DNA of 5,668 nucleotides, taken from positions 1 through 5,668 of the forward strand of contig CACZTA010000353.1 of the NCBI GenBank assembly GCA_902783935.1, in the 5' to 3' direction. This document shows positions 1 through 5,102 of this stretch, piece after piece. The stretch's first letter is position 1. Every line of letters starts with the position of its first letter. The position numbers and the translations under genes were made by a program. Source of the stretch: an uncultured Lachnospiraceae bacterium. Its GTDB lineage: Bacteria > Bacillota > Clostridia > Lachnospirales > Lachnospiraceae. Below the pieces are notes generated by a model that saw only the letters and a program-made list of their open reading frames with translations, ran no database searches and had not been told where the DNA came from.

Positions 1-414
1 CCCTATATCCGCAAAATCAAGAATGTCCTGGAGCTTTTCGTCGATCTCTTCTTTCGTGAACCCGATCATCGTGCCGTTCAGGTAGACATTCTCGATGCCC
101 GTATATTCCATATTGAAGCCGGCACCGAGCTCCAGAAGCGCGGAAATCCGCCCGTCGACCATGACCTCCCCCGAAGTCTCGCTCAGGACGCCGGTGATGA
201 TTTTCAGGATCGTGGATTTTCCGGATCCGTTCGTGCCGATGATTCCGACCGTCTCGCCGCGCTTTACGGAAAAACTCACGTCATTCAGCGCATTCAGCTC
301 CGTATAGCGCTTCTTTTTTGAGAGGCCGAGCGCCTCCCGGAGCCGGTCGGAGGGTTTCCTGTAAAGCTTATAGGTTTTTGTGAGGTGACGGATCTCAATT
401 GCATTTTCTGACAT
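1..414 (-). CDS. ABC transporter ATP-binding protein, polysaccharide/teichoic-acid export type (partial, C-terminus beyond left edge)
   Basis: This is the nucleotide-binding subunit of an ABC-2 exporter that would energise export of a lipid-linked polysaccharide from the cytoplasmic face. Translating the minus strand from the ATG at 414 gives 138 residues without a stop before the window ends. The Walker A motif GTNGSGKST lies at residues 60-68. After it, LLELGAGFNMEYTGIENVYLNG-like sequence around residues 93-114 is the characteristic stretch of the Wzt/TagH/RgpD group (consensus LELGAGFxxExTGxENxYLNG). The signature motif, Walker B and any C-terminal glycan-binding domain lie outside the window. 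The start is supported by GAGGA at 421-425, which overlaps the permease stop codon with 6 nt to the ATG. It is the last visible gene of the rfbBAC operon and directly follows its membrane partner. The family call is firm. The exported substrate is inferred from the neighbouring rhamnose genes, and teichoic acid or another glycan remains possible. Confidence 0.93.
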   Translation of the reverse strand, partial: MSENAIEIRHLTKTYKLYRKPSDRLREALGLSKKKRYTELNALNDVSFSVKRGETVGIIGTNGSGKSTILKIITGVLSETSGEVMVDGRISALLELGAGFNMEYTGIENVYLNGTMIGFTKEEIDEKLQDILDFADIG

Positions 415-423
415 GTAATTTCC

Positions 424-1242
424 TCACAGTACATCTGCAAAATGGACGCGCAGCTTCCTGAAGACGGCAGTCCCGAGAAGCAGCAGGAACACCGTCCATC
501 CCCAGAAGTAGAGCGTATACCAGCCGCGCTCCCAGAACCACACCTTTCCGTAGATGGCATCGCGGTAGCCGGTCACGATATAATACATGGGATTGATCCT
601 GAAAATCCAGGCCCAGGAACGAGTCTCAAAGGTCTGCAGGTTAAACATGATCGGCACGGACCAGATCCCGACCTGCAGCATGATGCTGATAATCTGGCTA
701 AGGTCGCGGAAGAAGATCACGACCGCGCAGCTTCCGTATACAATTCCCACAATAAAAAGAAAAAGAGCGGCAAAATAGTAGACCAGCTGCAGGATATAAA
801 CAGAAGGATAAATCCTGTAGAGCATACCGATCACGACTGCCACCAGAACAAAGAAAGCATGCACAAAAAAGGCGGAAACCGCCTTTACCATCGGCAGCAC
901 GCCGATCTCAAATACCACCTTTTTTACCAGATAACTGTACTCCAGCAGCACATTTGTCCCGGAGATCAGCAGCTCCTGGCAATAGAACCACGGAACGATG
1001 CCGCAGGTCAGATAGAGGACGAACGGTACGTCCGATGTTGTCGCGCTCTTAAACCCGAGTCCGAAAACGAGCCAGTAGACAAGCACTGTGACAACCGGCT
1101 GGACAAAAGCCCAGATGATGCCGAGATAGGACCCGGCATATCTGGTCTTAAAATCATTTTTTGCCAGCTTTGCGATCAGACGCCTGTTGGTCACGATTTC
1201 CGACGGCAGGGTCAGAAGAAACGGTTTTGTCTCTTTTTTCAT
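424..1242 (-). CDS. ABC-2 type polysaccharide export permease (Wzm/TagG/RgpC-like)
   Basis: This is the membrane subunit of a polysaccharide ABC exporter, 272 residues, the usual length for the family. The cytoplasmic N-terminal amphipathic part contains LAKNDFKTRYAGSYLGIIW (residues 26-44), which matches the family pattern of an acidic residue, RY, then LGxxW before the first membrane segment. Hydrophobic segments lie near residues 39-62, 73-91, 115-140, 148-174, 181-202 and 242-262, giving about six helices. The RINPMYYIVTGYRDAIYG stretch (215-232) and the C-terminal FRKLRVHFADVL are also typical. Its ATG overlaps the rfbC stop as ATGA, and no well-spaced strong ribosome binding site precedes it, so translation is probably coupled to rfbC. 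The ATPase gene follows 9 nt after its stop. Streptococcal RgpC/RgpD and TagG/TagH are the closest functional models. Lying behind rhamnose genes favours a rhamnose-containing chain, which is an inference. Confidence 0.95.
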   Translation of the reverse strand: MKKETKPFLLTLPSEIVTNRRLIAKLAKNDFKTRYAGSYLGIIWAFVQPVVTVLVYWLVFGLGFKSATTSDVPFVLYLTCGIVPWFYCQELLISGTNVLLEYSYLVKKVVFEIGVLPMVKAVSAFFVHAFFVLVAVVIGMLYRIYPSVYILQLVYYFAALFLFIVGIVYGSCAVVIFFRDLSQIISIMLQVGIWSVPIMFNLQTFETRSWAWIFRINPMYYIVTGYRDAIYGKVWFWERGWYTLYFWGWTVFLLLLGTAVFRKLRVHFADVL

Positions 1243-1814
1243 TCCCTTTCCCGCTCCGCAGCTGCCTCACGATACTCCGCAAACGAACCCCATTTTCTGT
1301 CCTTGTCTGACATGATGAGGGGCGTGTCCGGAAGGAACGGCCACTCGATGCCGAGCTCCGGATCGTCAAAGGCGATGCCGCCCTCGTCATTCGGATGATA
1401 ATAATCCGAACACTTGTAGCAGAATTCCGCCTCATCAGACAGGACATAGAACCCGTGTGCAAAATTCTTCGGGATAAAGAACTGCTTTTTATTCTCCGCA
1501 GACAGTTCGACGCCGAACCACCTGCCGTATGTTTCAGACCCTTTTCTCAGGTCAACCGCCACATCGAAGACATTTCCCCTCACGACGCGGACGAGCTTGT
1601 CCTGCGGATAATTGATCTGGAAATGGAGTCCGCGGAGCACGCCCTTTACGGATGAAGACTGGTTGTCCTGCACAAATGTGTGCGGGATGCCCGCTTCACA
1701 GAAATCCAGATACTGGTATGTCTCCATGAAATAGCCGCGCGGGTCTCCGAATACCGTCGGGGTTACCACCATGAGGCCTTCGATCTCACAGCGCTCTACT
1801 TTAATTTTGCCCAT
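1239..1814 (-). CDS. rfbC: dTDP-4-dehydrorhamnose 3,5-epimerase
   Basis: RfbC (RmlC) is a cytosolic cupin enzyme that epimerises C3 and C5 of dTDP-4-keto-6-deoxyglucose to give dTDP-4-keto-L-rhamnose, the third step of dTDP-L-rhamnose synthesis. The 191 residues fit the family length. Visible motifs are GDPRGYFMETY (23-33), QDNQSSS (49-55), and LRGLHFQ (60-66) with the catalytic-base histidine at H64. FCYKCSDYYHP (131-141) follows, with Y133 the likely catalytic tyrosine, then LIMSDKDRKW (166-175), which carries the aspartate expected to pair with the histidine. The start at 1814 is preceded by AAAGG at 1824-1828 with a 9 nt spacer, overlapping the rfbA stop. The C-terminal tail is rich in Glu and Arg. 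The gene lies 12 nt after rfbA and overlaps the permease by 4 nt. RfbD, the reductase that completes rhamnose synthesis, is not in this window. Confidence 0.97.
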   Translation of the reverse strand: MGKIKVERCEIEGLMVVTPTVFGDPRGYFMETYQYLDFCEAGIPHTFVQDNQSSSVKGVLRGLHFQINYPQDKLVRVVRGNVFDVAVDLRKGSETYGRWFGVELSAENKKQFFIPKNFAHGFYVLSDEAEFCYKCSDYYHPNDEGGIAFDDPELGIEWPFLPDTPLIMSDKDRKWGSFAEYREAAAERERE

Positions 1815-1826
1815 GTCTTCAAGCCT

Positions 1827-2711
1827 TTACCTTTCCCCGGAACCGAGACCGCCCGCGATCTCCAGCAGATACTGCCCGTATGCCGTCTTTAAGAGAGGCT
1901 GCGCCAGTTTCTCCAGCTGCTCCCTGTTGATGAATCCGCGCTTGTACGCAATCTCCTCGATGCAGGAGATGTACAGGCCCTGCCGCTTCTGGAACGCACA
2001 GACAAAGTCAGCCGCATCAAGCAGCATGTCATGGCTTCCCGTATCAAGCCAGGCAAATCCTCTGCCGAGCGTCTCCACAAACAGGTCGCCCCGCTTCAGA
2101 TATGCGTTATTTACGGACGTGATCTCCAGTTCTCCTCTCGCAGACGGTTTTACCTGCTTTGCGATCGAAATCACGTCATTATCATAGAAATAAAGGCCCG
2201 GCACGGCATAATTGGATTTCGGATGCTCCGGTTTTTCTTCGATTGAGAGTGCATGTCCGTCTTTGTCAAACTCCACCACGCCGTACTCGCGCGGATCCTT
2301 GACATAGTAGCCGAAGATCGTGGCGCCCGTCTCACGGCCCGCCGCTTCCTTCAGCACTCTCGAAAAGCTCTGGCCGTAGAAAATATTATCGCCGAGCACA
2401 AGCGCGACCCGGTCTTTCCCGATAAACGGCTCGCCGATGAGGAATGCTTCCGCCAGGCCGTTCGGCTGCTTCTGGACGGCATAGTCAAAATGCATGCCCA
2501 GCTGGCTGCCGTCGCCGAAAAGCTCCATAAAGAGGGGAAGGTCCCTCTCCGTGGAGATAATCAGGATCTCCCTGATCCCGGCCAGCATCAGCGTGGAAAG
2601 CGGATAATAGATCATCGGTTTGTCATAGACGGGCATCATCTGCTTGCTGACTGCTTTTGTAAGCGGGTAAAGGCGCGTTCCGCTGCCCCCTGCCAGAATT
2701 ATTCCCTTCAT
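1827..2711 (-). CDS. rfbA: Glucose-1-phosphate thymidylyltransferase
   Basis: RfbA (RmlA) joins glucose-1-phosphate and dTTP to give dTDP-glucose, the first step of the dTDP-sugar pathway, in the cytosol. Starting at the ATG at 2711 gives 294 residues, the normal family size. An upstream in-frame ATG at 2753 would add 14 charged residues lying inside rfbB. It is rejected because [18 protein letters not shown] is the canonical N-terminus and AAGGAG sits at 2722-2727. Motifs are the nucleotide-binding GGSGTRL (8-14), [11 protein letters not shown] (23-33), GDNIFYG (107-113) with metal-binding D108, [20 protein letters not shown] (158-177), and [13 protein letters not shown] (221-233) with a second probable metal-binding aspartate at D223. 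It follows rfbB by 28 nt and precedes rfbC by 12 nt. Its product feeds both the rhamnose branch here and the amino-sugar branch encoded divergently. In many bacteria the enzyme is feedback-inhibited by dTDP-rhamnose, but this cannot be read from the sequence. Confidence 0.98.
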   Translation of the reverse strand: MKGIILAGGSGTRLYPLTKAVSKQMMPVYDKPMIYYPLSTLMLAGIREILIISTERDLPLFMELFGDGSQLGMHFDYAVQKQPNGLAEAFLIGEPFIGKDRVALVLGDNIFYGQSFSRVLKEAAGRETGATIFGYYVKDPREYGVVEFDKDGHALSIEEKPEHPKSNYAVPGLYFYDNDVISIAKQVKPSARGELEITSVNNAYLKRGDLFVETLGRGFAWLDTGSHDMLLDAADFVCAFQKRQGLYISCIEEIAYKRGFINREQLEKLAQPLLKTAYGQYLLEIAGGLGSGER

Positions 2712-2721
2712 CGTACTTTTT

Positions 2722-2727
2722 CTCCTT
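2722..2727 (-). promoter_or_regulatory. Ribosome binding site of rfbA
   Basis: AAGGAG on the minus strand lies 10 nt before the ATG at 2711, in the short rfbB-rfbA gap. It supports the internal methionine over the longer reading frame that starts at 2753. Confidence 0.8.
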
Positions 2728-2739
2728 TTTCCTTCTCTG

Positions 2740-3822
2740 TCAGCGTCCTGCATACATGGATTCGTAGTAATCCTGGTAAGCGCCGGATGTCACGCGCGCC
2801 ATCCAGTCTTCATGCTCAAAGTACCAGGCGATCGTCTTCCGGATCCCGTCCTCAAAGCAGGTCTCGGGATACCAGCCGATCTCGCTTTTGATCTTGTCCG
2901 GCGCAATCGCGTAGCGCCTGTCGTGGCCTTTCCGGTCTGTCACGTACGTGATCAGGTCTTCGGTTACGAGTTCCCGTCTCGGGTCGCCTTCCGGCAGCAT
3001 TTCCTGAAGCGTCTTTATGATCGTGCGCACGATCGTGATGTTCTCTCTCTCGTTATGTCCGCCGATATTATAGGTCTCGAAGAGACGTCCCTGCTCCTGC
3101 ACCATGTCGATGCCTTTGCAGTGGTCTTCCACATAAAGCCAGTCGCGCACATTCTTCCCGTCCCCGTAGACGGGCAGGTTTTTCCCGTGCAGTGCATTGT
3201 TGATCATCAGCGGGATCAGCTTCTCCGGGAACTGGTACGGGCCGTAGTTATTGCTGCAGTTCGTAATGTTCGCCGGGAACTGATAGGTATCCATGAACGC
3301 CTTGACCATGAAGTCAGAGGACGCTTTGGACGCGGAATACGGGCTGTGCGGGTCATACTTCGTCGTCTCGTAGAAATACGTGTCCGGCTCGGAGAGAGAC
3401 CCGTAGACCTCATCTGTAGAGACGTGCAGGAATTTATGGTCGGGCAGATAGCTGCCGTCCTCCTGCTCCCACGCATTCCTGGCCGCATTGAGCATCGTCA
3501 GCGTTCCGAGCACGTTGGTCCTGACGAAGACGCCCGGATCCTTAATGCTCCGGTCTACGTGGCTCTCCGCGGCGAAATGAACGACGCGGCTGATATCATT
3601 TTCCCTGAAAATGCGGTCGATCGTCTCTGCGTCGCAGATATCCGCTTTTATAAAAGTATAATTCGGGAAATCTTCTACGTCCTTCAGGTTTTCCAGATTC
3701 CCTGCGTAGGTGAGCTTATCGACGTTGATGATGCGGATTGCATCTCCGTATTTACCGAACATATAATGGATATAATTTGAGCCGATAAAACCGGCGCCGC
3801 CCGTAACCAAATATGTTTTCAT
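2740..3822 (-). CDS. rfbB: dTDP-glucose 4,6-dehydratase
   Basis: RfbB (RmlB) is an NAD-dependent extended short-chain dehydrogenase that converts dTDP-glucose to dTDP-4-keto-6-deoxyglucose. From the ATG at 3822 it has 360 residues, as expected. The Rossmann motif GGAGFIG is at residues 8-14 and [14 protein letters not shown] at 33-46. [12 protein letters not shown] is at 82-93, and STDEVYG at 135-141 holds the catalytic T136, D137 and E138. The YxxxK pair is Y162/K166 in PYSASKA, followed by [18 protein letters not shown] (188-205). The reading frame stays open upstream for 175 more codons, but that stretch is antisense to the divergent aminotransferase and contains the promoter, so 3822 is the start. 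GAAAGGG at 3830-3836 gives a 7 nt spacing. It is the first gene of the leftward operon. Its product is the shared branch-point substrate for RfbC and for the WecE-type enzyme on the other strand. Confidence 0.98.
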   Translation of the reverse strand: MKTYLVTGGAGFIGSNYIHYMFGKYGDAIRIINVDKLTYAGNLENLKDVEDFPNYTFIKADICDAETIDRIFRENDISRVVHFAAESHVDRSIKDPGVFVRTNVLGTLTMLNAARNAWEQEDGSYLPDHKFLHVSTDEVYGSLSEPDTYFYETTKYDPHSPYSASKASSDFMVKAFMDTYQFPANITNCSNNYGPYQFPEKLIPLMINNALHGKNLPVYGDGKNVRDWLYVEDHCKGIDMVQEQGRLFETYNIGGHNERENITIVRTIIKTLQEMLPEGDPRRELVTEDLITYVTDRKGHDRRYAIAPDKIKSEIGWYPETCFEDGIRKTIAWYFEHEDWMARVTSGAYQDYYESMYAGR

Positions 3823-3829
3823 AGGATTT

Positions 3830-3836
3830 CCCTTTC
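3830..3836 (-). promoter_or_regulatory. Ribosome binding site of rfbB
   Basis: GAAAGGG on the minus strand lies 7 nt before the rfbB ATG at 3822 and downstream of the predicted transcription start near 3859. It supports the start that gives the canonical [15 protein letters not shown]-terminus. Confidence 0.75.
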
Positions 3837-3865
3837 TTTCCTGATAAATGTCGTCAGTCCACAGC

Positions 3866-3894
3866 ATTATATCATTCAGGACATATCTTTGCAA
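3866..3894 (-). promoter_or_regulatory. Sigma-A-type promoter of the rfbBAC-ABC exporter operon
   Basis: On the minus strand a -35 box TTGCAA (3894-3889, 4 of 6 matches to TTGACA) is followed by a 17 bp spacer and a perfect -10 box TATAAT (3871-3866). The -10 is immediately preceded by TGA, the TGN of an extended -10. Transcription should start near 3859, leaving a leader of roughly 37 nt before rfbB. All downstream genes are packed too tightly for obvious internal promoters, so this probably drives the whole leftward operon. The call rests on sequence match and position only. Confidence 0.82.
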
Positions 3895-3924
3895 CTTTCC
3901 GCAAACTGGACTTCTGTCCGGAAA
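3888..3924. promoter_or_regulatory. Overlapping short dyads between the divergent -35 boxes (possible operator)
   Basis: Two inverted repeats overlap here: TTTGC-N8-GCAAA (3888-3905) and TTTCCG-N17-CGGAAA (3896-3924). A nested GGAC-N4-GTCC sits at 3908-3919. Together they cover the -35 box of the leftward promoter and the -35 box plus part of the spacer of the rightward one. They lie upstream of both predicted transcription starts, so they would act as DNA sites, not as RNA hairpins. Arms of 4-6 bp can occur by chance, so the operator reading is tentative. Confidence 0.25.
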
Positions 3925-3935
3925 AGAGGTAGAAT
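3907..3935 (+). promoter_or_regulatory. Sigma-A-type promoter of the aminotransferase gene
   Basis: TGGACT (3907-3912, 4 of 6 matches to TTGACA) is separated by exactly 17 bp from TAGAAT (3930-3935, 5 of 6 matches to TATAAT). Transcription should begin near 3942, giving a leader of about 25 nt before the ATG at 3967. The -35 box is only 12 bp from the -35 box of the opposing promoter, so the two RNA polymerase sites are back to back and could influence each other. Confidence 0.75.
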
Positions 3936-3955
3936 AGACCGTAACTATGGCTATC

Positions 3956-3961
3956 GAGGAG
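3956..3961 (+). promoter_or_regulatory. Ribosome binding site of wecE
   Basis: GAGGAG lies 5 nt before the ATG at 3967 and decides the start. An upstream in-frame ATG at 3889 lies ahead of the predicted -10 box and would not be on the transcript. Confidence 0.85.
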
Positions 3962-3966
3962 ATAAG

Positions 3967-5100
3967 ATGATCAACTTCAATATAAGGCCGTTTGTCGGCA
4001 CGGAACCTGAATACATGGCAGAAGCCTGCAGCAACGGAAAAATCTGCGGGGACGGCCCTTTCACAAAGCGGTGCCAGGAGTGGATGAACCGCTATTTCGG
4101 CGTGCCCGCCACCTATCTCACGACTTCCGGAACCGCGGCGCTCGAGATCGCCGCGCTCCTCAGCGACCTGCAGCCGGGGGACGAGGTCATCCTGCCCTCC
4201 TACACGTTCTGCTCCACGGCAAACGCATTTGTCCAGAGAGGTGCGAAGCTTGTCTTCGTCGATATCCGGCCGGACACCATGAACATCGACGAGAACCTGA
4301 TCGAAGATGCCGTCACGGAGAAAACAAAAGTGATCGTCGTCGTCCATTATGCCGGCGTCGCCTGCGAGATGGACACGATTCTGTCAATTGCGGCCCGTCA
4401 CGGGCTCAGGGTTGTCGAGGATGCCGCACAGGCATTCGGTTCTTCCTATAAGGGGAAAAAGCTCGGTACGATCGGCGATTTCAACTGCCTCTCCTTCCAC
4501 GAGACCAAGAATCTTTCCATGGGAGAAGGCGGCGCCATCCTGCTGCCGGACATCAGGTGGCGCGACCGCGCCGAGATCTGCCGTGAAAAGGGGACCGACC
4601 GGAGCCGCTTCTTCCGCGGACAGGTCGACAAGTATACCTGGCAGGACTATGGCTCTTCCTATCTTCCGAGCGACATCAACGCCGCCTACCTCTGGGCGCA
4701 GCTCGAAGCCTGTTCGAAGATCCAGAATGACCGCATGAATACCTGGCTGGCGTACGATGAGGCTTTTGCTGACCTTGCCGGGACAGGCCGCATCGAAGTG
4801 CCCTTCATTCCGGAGGGCTGTGTCCACAACGCCCATATGTATTATATCAAGGCGGCGGATCTCGAAGAGCGGACGGCACTGATCGAATATCTGAAGCAGA
4901 ACCGCGTCATGGCCGTATTCCATTATATCCCGCTCCACTCAGCCCCTGCCGGGCTCCGGTTCGGGCGCTTCCACGGCGAAGACAGATTTACGACAAAAGA
5001 GAGCGCGCGCCTCGTCCGGCTGCCGCTGTATTACGGTCTTTCAGAGGAGGACCGGGAACACGTCATCAAAGCCGTAAAGAACTTCTACGGAGGAAACTGA
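3967..5100 (+). CDS. wecE: dTDP-4-amino-4,6-dideoxygalactose transaminase (WecE/RffA type)
   Basis: This is a PLP-dependent sugar aminotransferase of the DegT/DnrJ/EryC1 family that puts an amino group from glutamate on C4 of dTDP-4-keto-6-deoxyglucose, giving dTDP-Fuc4N. The 377 residues closely follow my recollection of E. coli WecE throughout, for example KICGDGPFTKRCQEW (25-39), PSYTFCSTANAFVQRGAK (77-94), VHYAGVACEMDTI (126-138), EKGTDRSRFFRGQVDKYTW (207-225) and FHYIPLHSAPAG (318-329). Cofactor residues are visible: D152 in VEDAAQ should bind the PLP ring nitrogen, and K181 in SFHETKN is the Schiff-base lysine. The start at 3967 has GAGGAG 5 nt upstream, and a 26-residue extension to 3889 is rejected because the -10 box falls inside it. 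It is divergent from rfbB, whose product is its substrate, and 2 nt ahead of a membrane-protein gene. A related 4-aminotransferase with different stereochemistry is the main alternative. Confidence 0.93.
   Translation: MINFNIRPFVGTEPEYMAEACSNGKICGDGPFTKRCQEWMNRYFGVPATYLTTSGTAALEIAALLSDLQPGDEVILPSYTFCSTANAFVQRGAKLVFVDIRPDTMNIDENLIEDAVTEKTKVIVVVHYAGVACEMDTILSIAARHGLRVVEDAAQAFGSSYKGKKLGTIGDFNCLSFHETKNLSMGEGGAILLPDIRWRDRAEICREKGTDRSRFFRGQVDKYTWQDYGSSYLPSDINAAYLWAQLEACSKIQNDRMNTWLAYDEAFADLAGTGRIEVPFIPEGCVHNAHMYYIKAADLEERTALIEYLKQNRVMAVFHYIPLHSAPAGLRFGRFHGEDRFTTKESARLVRLPLYYGLSEEDREHVIKAVKNFYGGN
5089..5093 (+). promoter_or_regulatory. Ribosome binding site of the YfhO-like gene
   Basis: GGAGG within the last codons of wecE lies 9 nt before the ATG at 5103. 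This strong, well-placed site supports 5103 as the true start even though a terminator-like hairpin follows only 15 nt later. Confidence 0.8.
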
Positions 5101-5102
5101 TC

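Noticed and set aside
95..307. 70-codon plus-strand frame near the left edge
   Set aside because: It is antisense to the Walker A region of the ABC ATPase and has no recognisable features.
442..1398. 318-codon open frame on the plus strand
   Set aside because: It is antisense to the well-supported ABC-2 permease and part of rfbC, has a composition of charged residues and His/Pro without any recognisable domain, and has no ribosome binding site.
2812..3780. 322-codon open frame on the plus strand
   Set aside because: It lies entirely antisense to rfbB and reads as a codon-bias shadow rich in Val, Arg and His; no family is recognisable.
3889..3966. 26-residue N-terminal extension of wecE from ATG 3889
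   Set aside because: Both boxes of the predicted promoter fall within this stretch, there is no ribosome binding site before 3889, and the family N-terminus starts at 3967.
3823..4347. 175-residue N-terminal extension of rfbB
   Set aside because: It runs antisense through wecE and across both promoters. The canonical RfbB N-terminus begins at 3822 with its own ribosome binding site.
4071..4738. Two overlapping plus-strand frames (4071-4451 and 4349-4738)
   Set aside because: They lie in another frame of wecE, are Arg/Ser/Pro-rich and show no motif; they are GC-driven shadows.
4384..4938. 184-codon open frame on the minus strand
   Set aside because: It is antisense to wecE with no domain and no upstream signals; wecE on the other strand has full-length family similarity.
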